From Corinectria fuckeliana (taxonomy: Eukaryota; Ascomycota; Sordariomycetes; Hypocreales; Nectriaceae), in contig WPDH01000068.1 in assembly GCA_019137255.1 (NCBI GenBank), positions 63,388 through 127,387 of the forward strand: DNA of 64,000 nt, given 5' to 3'. A program made the position numbers and the translations under genes. Shown here piece by piece: positions 39,996 through 50,102 of this stretch. A model generated the notes under the pieces. That model had not been told where the DNA came from, made no database searches, and saw only the letters and a list, made by a program, of their open reading frames with translations. Positions within the stretch are counted from its first letter, which is position 1; every line of letters starts with the position of its first letter.

Positions 39996-40386
39996 CCCAA
40001 GCATCGCCCTGCCTCACCAGCTCGACGCTGTACCGGTTCTTCATAAGATAGTGGCGGGAGGCATCGTCCCGGGGCACATGTTGCGCCTCCACCAGGGCCT
40101 CCAGGTGTGCCTTGTCGCCGTCGAGGGTTACCCGCGGGTTTGTCACGGAGTGGGTAGTGTCGAGCGAGGTGAGCGAGGTGGATAGAGCCGCGACAATGGT
40201 CTCCCGGCCTTCGATCACGGGATACTCGAAGCCGGCCTTTGCTGCCGCGGGTCTGAAGTCGGACACGGCGTTTTCTGCAAGCGCAGATGCGAGGAGGGCT
40301 TGGTCGCGCAGATCAATGCCGGCGGCGAAGCGGTAGAGAGCCTCGACCACGGCCATCTTGTCAGCGGTTTGTTGGGCAGATATCAT
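39928..40386 (-). CDS. SnoaL-like / NTF2-fold protein
   Basis: Single-exon gene of 152 residues. It begins with a helix (QQTADKMAVVEALYRFAAGID) and continues with the alternating strands expected of SnoaL_4 (PF13577) proteins: VIEGRETIVAALSTSL, THSVTNPRVTLDGDKAHLEALVEA and RYSVELVRQGDAWVI. Such alpha+beta-barrel proteins are cyclases, dehydratases or hydroxylase-like enzymes in polyketide and aromatic pathways, or small ligand-binding proteins. No signal peptide. It is convergent with the PaaK-like pseudogene, overlapping its last 68 bases, and may be a survivor of the same pathway (inference). Confidence 0.82.
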   Translation of the reverse strand: MISAQQTADKMAVVEALYRFAAGIDLRDQALLASALAENAVSDFRPAAAKAGFEYPVIEGRETIVAALSTSLTSLDTTHSVTNPRVTLDGDKAHLEALVEAQHVPRDDASRHYLMKNRYSVELVRQGDAWVILRNTVDNVWRDGDQAVLSVV

Positions 40387-41008
40387 TGTGTTTCCGTCTG
40401 CTTGTTGTTTTTTCGTCTCTAAGAGTGCGTAATAGTGATCTGACTGCGGGTATATGGCTGATGATAGATTGTAAACACTGGCAGCTTCGGGTATGGCGTT
40501 GGATCTTATACTTGTCCTCTTTATAAAAAGCTACCTAAGCTTTGTGTTGGACACATTTCCTATCAACTAATTACCACAGCTCCTGTCGCCTCTTGGAAGC
40601 GATACTAAAGCGCAGGGTAATGGGTACCTAGTTACACGGACGAGTTAAGTCCTTTCCCACATTTGTAATCACACTAAGCAGCTCAGTTGTATATCTCCGA
40701 CTGGGTACTCCGTACACGGACGACATAAGAACCGTTTCCAACATTTGTAATCAGGCCATTAACTCCGACCGAGCACACGGACGAGCTTACTATGTAGAAT
40801 GGGATGGACTTGGTCAGTCGCTAGCCCGTCGGGGCCGACCGGGCGCATGCTTACACATTCTCTTTTGAATGTGTCAGACATTTATATAACTGCTTTTCCT
40901 ACCTAAGGTCTATGTTTTGTATGTCCCTTGCATCCTCGTGATCCCTGCAGTCCAGTTCTCCTACTTGAGGCACCCAGTCATCCTGACATACCCCCTGCTA
41001 TGGCGGCA
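40387..41008. other. Intergenic region with degenerate direct repeats
   Basis: Holds the promoter of the SnoaL-like gene and a 160-base block of diverged direct repeats (40622-40785, listed separately). No coding frame was recognised. Confidence 0.45.
40622..40785 (+). repeat. Degenerate direct repeats, period about 60-80 nt
   Basis: ACACGGACGA recurs at 40634, 40714 and 40775 (the third as ACACGGACGAG). ACATTTGTAATCA recurs near 40659 and at 40741, and CTCCGAC near 40695 and 40763. The order is conserved, indicating about two and a half copies of a diverged unit. No open frame; origin unknown. Confidence 0.6.
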
Positions 41009-41875
41009 TTATGCCTCTGAAGCATCCTGAGTTAATGTAGAGGCTGCAGTATATCCTTCAATCAGCTCTTCCGGTATGGAGGAAAAGTCAAATTCGTTAA
41101 ATAACGTTGAAGTATCTGGCACGGATACGTCTGCAGAGTCAAACCCCCTAATGTTCCAGTCGACCAGCTCTACCCCGCACCCTGGTGGAGAGCCGAACCA
41201 GCCAATACGACTGGGCTTTCGGAAGTTGAGGCCATTGTCTCGTGCCGACAGGGGCATCTGCACTTGCTCGCAACGTCACATTCCACATGGTTAGTAGGAA
41301 TGAGCGTCCGTTGGTTGTTATTGCTCGCTAGGGATGTTGCATAAGGGAAAATTTGTCCGAGCCCATCCTCATATACAGGAGGACTGGCAGTGGTCGACTT
41401 GTCTGGCAACGGGTAACTGTCGCTCATGATGGAAACCTTGCCTCTAGTAATCAAGATGCAGTTTAGAAGCCTGTTCTCCAATTGCAGCAGATGCAAATTG
41501 GTTCGGTTCTCACTCTTTCATCCTTTGTACTACCTGGGCGAGATCATCTTCCACGGATCTAAGACGGTATTCTAGTTCCTCATTTGTTCCGCCCTAAGAT
41601 AAATGTGTGCTTAGTTCATTTCCTGTTGAGATCCTACCTTCTTACCTGGTTTGTATGACTCTGGGTTCCTTATCAGAAAATTTGCACTCCGATCCGTCCA
41701 CATTGCAATTTTTACACCGTGGGCGTACTCGATCGCAGCGGACCTTTTTGATGCGAGACCGGTCGCATGCCGGGTCATGCGTTGTAAAAACGATCTCCTT
41801 ACTCTGGGACACACAGTCAGAATCTGAGAAGGAATTGAAGGAAGATGGGAATATCAGTCTGAGGTAACGAACCAT
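41009..41875 (-). pseudogene. Zn2Cys6 regulator relic with damaged zinc cluster
   Basis: The minus strand encodes a zinc-cluster segment, CDRSRIKKVRCDRVRPRCKN, followed by CNVDGSEC. The second of the six cysteines is Ser (codon 41758-41756, TCT instead of TGT), which should abolish zinc binding at that position. A possible intron follows VIQTR, and then a short coiled-coil piece (ELEYRLRSVEDDLAQ). The remaining open stretches (41496-41170 and 41263-41009) are in different frames; the last resembles an acidic regulator C-terminus (FNEFDFSSIPEELIEG). The large middle homology domain is missing. Truncated, probably non-functional. Confidence 0.6.
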
Positions 41876-42435
41876 ATTTGAGGTCCTCAACCCGAGCGTC
41901 TAGCCTACAGCACCTCATATGACTTATAGCATTCCTGAGACTGCTAGGGCGTAACTAAGAACGACAGTACGAAGAAACCGTCTTACCTGCGTTGGTCGTC
42001 CTACAGTTCATACCCGAAGAGGGATACCCCGCGATCTGCTGTCTTTTGCCAAAATTTTGATACAGGAAGGGTACATGCAAAATTTGCCCAATTTAGGTAT
42101 TTAATGGTATGGGAGAGTAAACGAGGTTGATCATGCCAATGTCGAGATTAGAATCTTGTGTTGTACAAAGAGAGACGAAGCCGCTCAAGATTTAAGTCCA
42201 TGAACCCGAATGGCATGATTCTGAAAATGCACCTTGTGGCAGGTTGGATAGGTGTCTGCCCCGGAATTGCTTGGACAAATCGCCCGCCGTGTAAAGCTCG
42301 TGGATGAGGCCCTCCAAGGCCGCATCATCGGGCGCCAAGGAAGAACGCAAGGCTTTCATTCTGGCGTTTCTCAGCGCGAGGCCGTTGGTGGCGTCGCAGA
42401 GACCGACACTAGCTACCGCATTTCTACTCATAGCA
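41876..42435. other. Unassigned interval
   Basis: A minus-strand open frame at 42431-42192 (LALRNARMKALRSSLAPDDA region) looks protein-like in composition but matches no family I recognise and is uninterrupted for only 79 codons. It may be part of another relic. Confidence 0.3.
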
Positions 42436-42762
42436 AAGGGTAATACGCACTACGCTGATGCTAAGTCCTAAGCTGGCCTGGATGCTGAATGTGACATTAG
42501 CACCATCATGTCTCTCGGAGCCGCTGGTAACTCGGCTGTTGACATGTACACCATTGTCGACGGCCCTAAGAACGCGCCTCTGTCTATCTTTGACTTGATA
42601 CTCGCTCCTCTGGCTATTTCTGACGTCGCCACCATTACCAAGGCTTCTAACATGCGTCGTGGTATGAAATATGACGATGTTGTCAAGCTAGGTGACCGGG
42701 TCAAGGGACGAATGGGCACTGTTGACAAGCTTAAGGGTGCTTGCAAGCCAGACATGATTTGA
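42436..42762 (+). pseudogene. 3' relic resembling the C-terminal tail of fungal chitinase-like proteins
   Basis: An open frame ending at 42762 encodes LDAECDISTIMSLGAAGNSA, then YTIVDGPKNAPLSIFDLIL and a helical Lys/Arg-rich end (KLGDRVKGRMGTVDKLKGAC). This resembles the tail that follows the GH18 domain in large fungal chitinase-like proteins, as I remember the family; I could not check it by alignment. A TAA at 42469-42471 interrupts the same frame and no GH18 domain is present upstream, so only a fragment remains. Confidence 0.4.
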
Positions 42763-43095
42763 GGTCGACTTTCGTAAAGATATCAAGACGATACAATGAT
42801 GCCACCGGTCGTCGCTCGGCTTGTTTGGGGTTAGAGCTTTCCAGTCACTCTTCTCGAGGCCGAAATTACTCCTGGGATTTACATTACGATCCATTCAGAT
42901 AGTAGAACAGATTTAATACTTGGATCACACAACTAACAGATACATAGGTTATTCATCTCTGCAAAAGCAAGGAGTAGCCTCATCATTTCCTGATTCTGTC
43001 ATTCATCCCCTAATAGGACGCGCAACTAACCACCTATTATAATTGAAATTTCCCAGAGTTCCATTCCTATTACTTATTTCCCAGCTTTATTACCA
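42763..43095. other. Intergenic region
   Basis: An AT-rich interval between the chitinase-like relic and the 3' end of the LsdA-like gene. Nothing recognisable. Confidence 0.4.
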
Positions 43096-44253
43096 TTAGT
43101 TGTCATTCCTGACCTGGATAAGACCAGGCGCTGCGAGAGTTTGCTCAACGACAGCATCAGCCGATGCGAAGCCCTTGGCAGTAGTGAGGGCAGCGTGACT
43201 AAAACCTGCCATGACATTCTCTGTATATGGGAACTCAGCTTCCAATTGGATCGTGTCATCATCCCAGGAAACATTCTCGGCCTGGACGCTAATGGGTAGC
43301 TGCTGGCCGGTAGTGTAGGTGATGTACAAATTCTCAGATTTACCGTAGTATTTCTTTGCGGCCTTTGATCCAATCAGATTCGCCTCAAACTTGAGTTTCT
43401 GATCCCGGGGCCCAATCTTGGCAATGGGACCTCCGTTGACCAGAAGCGGGGGGAAGATTGGGAGGTCAATATTCTTGATATCTTTCGAGCATGACCCCGG
43501 CACAACAAAGGACTGCAGAGCAGACCAGGCAAATGCGGCGGGAACGGTCGTCAGGAATGGCGATTCAGAGGGAATCTCGCCTAGATGAAAGCGGTAGAAG
43601 CCATTTTGCTCGCCCTCTTGGCCGATGACAGAGGAGACGAGCCTGACAATCTCGGGTTGGCCCTCTGAAGCGAAGACTACGTTAGCATCCTGGAGAGCTC
43701 CGAGTACAACTGCTGTGAAGGTCTCGGCGAGGAATATGGCGTCATCGAATCTGTTCACGGGGAACTGGTAGCTGCAAGGCGATGGGGCAAATTTGCCAGC
43801 TGACTTGAGAATTGCCAGAGCTCCAAGCGCATGCTGTTCTTCTTGCTGTAGATGCAAGTGTCAGTCGCATAGATCGTCAATAATAGTCGGTGAATGGAAA
43901 TGTACAGCTAAGATGGTCTTGACAATCTGTTCAGCCTCTCCGCGCTCAGTTGCTGGGACCTCATATCCTTCAACGCCTTTCGTGATGTTCTGGAGCAGAG
44001 AGCTGAAAAAGGCAGTCTCGAAGATTTCATTGAAGGCAATGAGTTGGAAAGCAGTCGTGGAACCGTCGCCAAGGGACTTGGGCAAGGTGCCTCCAGGCAA
44101 TTTTCCGCCGGCTTGGAGGGCGATCCGTTCCTCTTGAGAGTCACTTGGGTTGGGGAAGCCTTCATCCTTGGGGGCGCCAAAAGCTCGGGGAATAAGGCCA
44201 CCAAAGGCAGAGCCAACGAGGCCAGCCGAAGCAAGAAAAGTGGACACGCGCAT
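43096..44253 (-). CDS. Secreted ferritin-fold protein, LsdA/Rds1-like
   Basis: Two exons (44253-43906 and 43845-43096; 60-nt intron, GTACAT donor), 365 residues. The N-terminus (MRVSTFLASAGLVGSAFG) is a signal peptide. Residues about 40-200 match the Ferritin_2 / late sexual development protein family: ALQAGGKLPGGTLPKSL, FQLIAFNEIFETAFFSSLL with the Glu-rich helix, and the EEQHALGALAIL helix right after the splice junction. The C-terminal half is a beta-rich domain (LITYTT-like strands). Relatives are the Aspergillus late sexual development protein LsdA and the S. pombe stress-induced Rds1. Extracellular or wall location is expected; the metal content and role are not proven. Confidence 0.85.
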
Positions 44254-47200
44254 GTTGTGAAGAAAAAAAGGTGACGTGAACTTGAAGCTACAATTTCGGC
44301 CTAGAATAAACAGGATTGCTGAGCATCTCCCTGTGATTATATGTAAGAGCTGCCCATCTGGGAGACTTTGGAGAACGGTGAATTGGGTTCAATACAGACA
44401 ACCATCTCGGTACTTTCCAGCGCATGATGATGCTTACAAGATGACGACATGCAAGTAAAGTGACCAATGGCTCGGTATTGTCAATTTCAATAGTTACCCC
44501 TCGTTAAACCTTGCAGATGTCGTGAGATATTCTGTGTAGTAGATCGGTAAGCACCGGGCTAAAGGTAGAATTCGAAAGTTGAGAGTAGAGATCGTCATAG
44601 ATTTGGGAGGAGCGGCACACCCACCGTTAGTTGGGGGTCTTGGGAAAATGAATGAGAGCTGAGAGGCCGAGACCGAGGCCAGACTCCAAAAGCCCAATTG
44701 CTCAACCCGAGCTTAACTGGCGACTAAGTTGAAGTTTGACTGTTACATGGCGACTCGATACAGAATAAAGGTTGTTTCCCGGCCGTCGAGCCCTTGCAGC
44801 CGTCGTATCCGAATAGTGTTTCGTGTTTCGGCCCGCCCGCTTCAGATGAAGCACTGTGGAATGAGCCGTAGATGAATGATTAACCAGATTCGGCATCTAT
44901 CTTTGGGCGTAATCAGTTTTCGGTCCCAGTCATAGAGGAGCTTGTCACAACTTGACAGCCAGCACGCGGTTCTTCTACAATCTGCTCGGAGGCTTCCTTC
45001 CAGAAGATGGTGTCTTGTATCACTCGGGAATTGTGCCATCCGCAGGGCTAGAGCTAAAATCCCGCCGTAGCGCTTAGTGTCGTCAGCATCCGGCCGAAAA
45101 ATCTCCCAGCCGAAGTGTTTTAAAGTAACAACCAGCTAAGGGGCCCCCTGAGAAAAGTGGCTTCATGGTAACTTCCGTCATACAGCTTGTGTCGTCATCA
45201 TTTTGAGCTCTAGCAGAGTGTTTTCTTTTGGAAATGCTCAGCATCAGCCTTCCTCGTGAGCTTCGGGTGGCTTTTCGTGATGACGTGGCGATGCCGTGGA
45301 AAAGGCAATTCGCAATGAAGACGGAATACTGCTCGTTCCATACCATTAAGCATGCTGTCCGCGACATGCTCGACATCGAAAGTATTAACCTCTTCCACTA
45401 GGTGCATGACCTCGTCAACCATAAATCGGCCTTGACCTGCCTTAATCTAACCCTTGACAGACATTACGAAGGGGGCCTGCTTGATGGTATATGGTGTGTT
45501 ATCGAAACGCAGGGATGCCGCCCAGCAAAGCTGTTGCTTGACGTCTTGGCTCAGCATGCTGGTATTGCACTCCCACCCACTGGGGTACAGGTTTTAAGCA
45601 GGGAATCGGTCGCATTCCCAGTGAACTTGGTCGTGGGGTGAAATGAAGGCTCGTGGTAGAAGCTGGTTTGAACTCGAGAATGACCGCCCGTCTCCCCAGC
45701 AATCCCACAGAAACAATCTCTTTCTTATCACTGATACCGCTGTAAATAGATGCTATTACAGGATTTCAGATTTTGGTATTTTAACCATATAGATAAGCTG
45801 ACATTGGCTCAACATCGGTAGTCGTTTATGCCTTAGACAGTGTAGTAGTATGGAGTAGGATTGATCGCTCACCACCAACTTGAATCTTTCTATCATACGA
45901 TTACTTATTTAAAGTAATATTTCTACTTGCTTATTGTAGCGCATCTTCCCACTTTCCCCGGGTCTCGGGGCATGGCTTCTACGACGAGCGGGGGGACGAT
46001 GGACCGTGATGGGATGATCTATTGGCCTATTATCTCTATGAAAAGGGAAAGCTGCGTGGATCCGTTGCCGTTTTTCATTAGTTCGGCTTGGCGGCTCACT
46101 TTCCAGTGCGGGAGGGCTAGACGCATTGGGTCCGGGAGGGGAAACCATAGCTCTTGGTTTGGTGTTGTGGATTATTATTGTGCATCACTCGGTAGTCCCA
46201 CCAATGGCGGTATGGAAGTTGTACTACAATTACCAGTCCAATGATGGCCAGATCAGGTACGCCTGGCTGACATCGCCACAGTCTAGAACAGCCGTACAAC
46301 TGATGTGGTAGCAGCGACCCAGGTAAAGCTTCACATGGTGGGCTCGCATCCACCAGTGGATGGAGGACACATTGAGTTGAGCACGCCGAGTGTCCCGGAT
46401 ACTACTCTTCAGTTGACTAGGGATTCTCCAGCGCCTGCAGTTCAGCTTTCAGCTCGCATGCAGGTTGCTGTCTAGTGCGGTAGACCAGGGCGAGTCCAAC
46501 TAAGGGGGCTTTGAATGACCGATCTTTTCTCTTATCATATCGCAGTCCTTGTGGGCTGTTTGGGTAGCCTCCCTTCAATTTCAACAGCTGATGGTCTTTT
46601 CGACCGATAATAAGAGTGGCCTACCGGGGTTGGCATTCGTCCATGTCACTACTAACCCCTCGGTTTGCTGATGATCTGACAGCTGTGGAACACAATCAAT
46701 ACCGAAAGTGGGCTCGTATGACAGTCAGCCGCCATTTTCCCATAGGAGCATTCGCTTGTTTTAGTGGCGTTTCTGTTTGTCTCTATAGGGCTATTGAGTC
46801 TTTGACAGCGATAGTAAGCAGCTGAAGCTGAGGGTCTCCGCTAGTTAGACGCACATCCCGATAGCTCCGCATCCAATAGTACCTAAACGGACCGAGTTAT
46901 TCATTCAAAACCAATGAGTCGTGTGCTTGGCTCCAATTCAGCTCTCCTTTACCTTGTGGCTTGGCCAATAGTATATAAACTGTGCAATCATGTCCAATTC
47001 AGCTCACATCCAACTTAAATGCTTGTCCTGATCTAGAAGCCAGCATGATAATTCACAACTCGTCACATTCTGAGCAATTTGTGGCGTCAATAATTGCATG
47101 CAATCCAGATGAGCGCAGTGTTCAATTTTCTATACGCGGGCACCAGCATTAGACCATTCTCTGACAAAAGAGATTCCATAGCGCTGGTGTTTTTATGAAA

Positions 47201-47345
47201 GCGTTCTAGGCCTAGAATATCTATATAAGGACATCCTTCTACTACCCTAAGCGTATAAGAAACACAGTTCCTCTAAGACAAAACTCAAATCAGCTTGCCA
47301 AACACATTCTCAGCATTTCTATCTTCAATCTTTGCATACTTCACC
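44254..47345. other. Gene-poor interval of 3.1 kb
   Basis: No gene can be supported. Open frames at 45402-45641, 45927-46244 and 46616-46825 (plus) and 45210-45708 (minus) are short and overlap on both strands. The right end is the promoter of the tectonin-like gene, with TATATAAA at 46972-46979 next to a CCAAT box and a second TATATAAG at 47223-47230. Confidence 0.4.
47223..47230 (+). promoter_or_regulatory. TATA box of the tectonin-like gene
   Basis: TATATAAG lies 116 bases before the ATG at 47346, and a C/T/A-rich leader follows. A second TATATAAA with an adjacent CCAAT lies 250 bases further upstream (46972-46979), so two start regions are possible. Confidence 0.5.
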
Positions 47346-48185
47346 ATGGGGTACACTGAAATCGAAAACTCCAAGACTGCCTTGCAATTGGCCTGGGCCA
47401 ATGGGGCGCTCTACAGGAGAGATAGGGACGGGTCCATATGGAGATGGGACTACACCTATCCCTACAACCGGCGCTGGTCATCTGTCTCCGGCCCAGATAA
47501 CCTCACTGCCATTGCTGGAACCAAGGATTTCCTCTACAAGCTTCATGCAGACGGAAAGCTTTTCCGGTTTCTGGGACATCAGAATGAATGGCTACAAGTC
47601 CATGACTACGGCCATATCAGAGATGCCATTGCCTCGGACGACAGCTACTACTACATTCTTGGAGACGGTCGCGTTGCGGTTGATGGCATGATGCACCCCC
47701 TTCAGTCGTATGCGCAACTCGAAAAGCTCTACAAGAACCTTCAAGCCCAGGAACAGCAAGACAAGGCTGAAATCTCTCGTCTCCAGAGCGCGAAAGCAGA
47801 GGCTGAACAGACTGTCCAGCAGCTGAAGGCCACTCTCGCTCAAGCGGAAAAGAAGGAGCTAGATCTTCAGGGCAAGGTTCTAGGCCTGGAGAAGAGCTTG
47901 ACCACAGCCCAGGCGGCTGAAGCGAAACTTGCCTCGGAGTTGGACGCGGAGAAGAAAAAGGAGTATGATGAATGGAAGAAGGCTCAAGAGCATGACGCTC
48001 AGGATCACAAGGCACTCGAGCAGGCTCATACACTCAATATCGCGCTCGAGAAGAAGCTTGATGGTTTGAACAAGGACATCCATGATACGATCATTCCAGG
48101 GTTGCTGAAGACAATTGAGGGATTGAAGAGTGATGTTGGGGAACAACAGGCGTTGGTCGATGTTTTGAAGAAGCACCAGGAGTAA
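47346..48185 (+). CDS. Tectonin-like beta-propeller segment fused to a long coiled coil
   Basis: Single exon, 279 residues, start at ATG 47346 (CACCATGG context; the upstream in-frame start is only TTG). Residues about 10-115 contain short repeated blades: ALYRRDRDGSIWRWDY, NLTAIAGTKDFLYKLHADGK and DAIASDDSYYYILGDGR. Each has a G-x-(I/L)-(W/F/Y) strand pattern like tectonin/Hyd_WA propeller repeats, though too few for a whole propeller, so trimerisation or oligomerisation is likely. Residues about 120-275 are an uninterrupted Lys/Glu/Gln-rich coiled coil with heptads (LEKLYKNLQAQEQQDKAEI). No signal peptide, so it is cytosolic. Tectonin-type proteins are often lectins in innate defence; here that is only a suggestion. 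Confidence 0.72.
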   Translation: MGYTEIENSKTALQLAWANGALYRRDRDGSIWRWDYTYPYNRRWSSVSGPDNLTAIAGTKDFLYKLHADGKLFRFLGHQNEWLQVHDYGHIRDAIASDDSYYYILGDGRVAVDGMMHPLQSYAQLEKLYKNLQAQEQQDKAEISRLQSAKAEAEQTVQQLKATLAQAEKKELDLQGKVLGLEKSLTTAQAAEAKLASELDAEKKKEYDEWKKAQEHDAQDHKALEQAHTLNIALEKKLDGLNKDIHDTIIPGLLKTIEGLKSDVGEQQALVDVLKKHQE

Positions 48186-49664
48186 TCGGGAGCGTCTACA
48201 CAAAGTATCAAAGCTAGGAACACGGCCCATCGTATCTTCTAGGTCATAGTCCCAAGAATTCTACCCTCCTCTTGCACATATAACAGATATTGTTCTCGAT
48301 GTCATGGTTTGCGCTGGCTCGGTTTCTTTTCCAACACCTGAGTTTTCGATGTATTCCAGTCGAGATCCACGAGGGATGAGGCTACATAAGTCCTGAACTA
48401 CCACAATAACAGCCACAGAGTAGGAAAGCCGCCGAAATATATACCTCGTCATGTGTCTTGATAGTGAGGCTGTCTCGCTCGCGTAAATTGCCCTACTCCG
48501 ATGGTTCCTACAGACAATGGACAATCAGAACTTTACTACATTTCATGGGTCCTTCTCAGTTAAGCACTCCATTATATTCTTCGTCTGCCGGGGCACTTCA
48601 TAGAGCCAGCCAAGGGCCTTTGCGACGAACTGACGCTTAACCAGTCGCCCGAGGTTGAACTTAGAGAGATAATGACGACATGGTGCACATGACGGAGGAC
48701 TTCTCGTTCGTAAAGCATCCCGGAAACAAACCCCACGAGGCAAACATAGAGTTGTACAGAAGAGCTTGCACTACACAGTCAGGATAATGATAGCGAAGAC
48801 CATTACCATCGTGATCGAGATATTAGAGTCGACCGAGGGGGTGCTCTCTGTGACGGGGACTGGATCGTTAGGCGCTTGTGCTACACAGCCAAGCTTACGG
48901 AGGATGATGTGAGGTCTATATTGAGCGTCCGGTCCTTGTGCTACAACCGTAAGATTCCTCTATTACACATTTTAAGACACTAGGGTGGTCATGTTGTCCG
49001 TCTCGAGCGGGGCCCTGACTTTGCTGATCACACTCGGTCTCAACGACATGCAGTTTGAGATGGAGGACCTGTTTGTGGACTCACAAGCCATAAGTTGCAA
49101 GCCACGACACTTGGTACAACAGCGAAAGGAGCGGGTCCGAATATAGGTCGAAATCCAATATAGAACATACAAGGCAGTGAGGCTACTGGCAGCACTCCAA
49201 GCCCGTCAGACTGTCAACACTGGGCTGTGCCCAGGTGCTGCGGCTATGCTGATTTTTCTGTGCCATGCTACGACAATGTCCTATAATAACTCGGGTTCAC
49301 ACTCTTCATTGCGCACTGATTCGCTTGGTAACAGATCTTATCCGCCCTATGGGGCTGAGCTGATACTTCTCCAGGGTTAGCCCTGGTATTACAGTAGTAA
49401 GACGTGGCACCTCGTTAACCACTTGTAACCTTATGATGTCACGACTTACTATAGGGGCCGACTTCCGAGAAGTGACTCAGTCTTCCAAAGAAATGGACAG
49501 ACATTTAAAACTGAGTATATAAACTTCAATGCCCGTATTCAATAGACCTCTCGTTCATCAAGCTCCGGAAACCAAACCGCCCAGCACATCGAATCAAGAA
49601 AACGAGCGAAACATCTTTCCCTACATTTCACTACCATTTACTCATCTACCTTCCACTCTTCAAG
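48186..49664. other. Gene-poor interval
   Basis: About 1.5 kb without a supported gene. A minus-strand open stretch near 48960-48770 ends in a hydrophobic tail (MVMVFAIIILTV) but is too short and has no start context. The right edge carries the TATATAAA box of the small secreted protein gene. Confidence 0.4.
49516..49523 (+). promoter_or_regulatory. TATA box of the small secreted protein gene
   Basis: TATATAAA lies about 140 bases upstream of the ATG at 49665. The intervening leader is C/A-rich with several CATC/CAAG motifs, typical of strongly expressed fungal secreted-protein genes. Confidence 0.5.
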
Positions 49665-50102
49665 ATGCACTTTACCAACAGCTTTGTTGTTGCCCTCGCT
49701 GCAAGCGTAGGCTTGGTCTCCGCCGCTTTTCCCAAGGCAAATGAATACCAAAGTGGTGACTGGTAGGCCCCCTTTGAATAACAATTCAAGGAGCTCTAGT
49801 TATCTGACAAACTAATCAGCTCTGGTGCTCTCAACTACGGACATCACGCTTTCGATCTACACATGGTCACCATGGATGACTCCAGCCATTCAGTCTACCA
49901 AGCCGGTGTACCGTGGTATCTATTCGATGGCAAGACGGGGGACGGCGGAGCTTGCGCTGGCGAGCTTCTGGGCCAGGTGGATGGAGACACATCCCCTTGC
50001 TTGAATCTCGACAGCACTGTGGGCGGAAAGCGTATCCGTTGTCTTTGCAATCCCTTCATCGGAGCCAACACTCAGGGCATCAACTCCTGCCAGTTTGTCT
50101 AG
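49665..50102 (+). CDS. Small secreted cysteine-rich protein
   Basis: Two exons (49665-49762 and 49820-50102; 57-nt intron with the branch-like CTAAT before CAG), 126 residues. The N-terminus MHFTNSFVVALAASVGLVSA is a clear signal peptide. The mature part carries six cysteines, the first formed exactly across the splice junction (GDCSGAL), then ACAGEL, SPCLNL, RCLC and SCQFV, compatible with three disulfides. No known domain is recognised. Small size, secretion, cysteine content and gene-poor surroundings fit the profile of fungal apoplastic effectors or antimicrobial proteins, but no activity can be assigned. The N-terminal exon alone is too short to stand out as an open frame, so it is easily missed. 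Confidence 0.82.

Noticed and set aside
48770..48960. Minus-strand stretch ending in a hydrophobic segment, possibly a GPI or membrane tail.
   Set aside because: Only about 50-60 codons without a start, signal peptide or upstream exon; kept as unassigned sequence.
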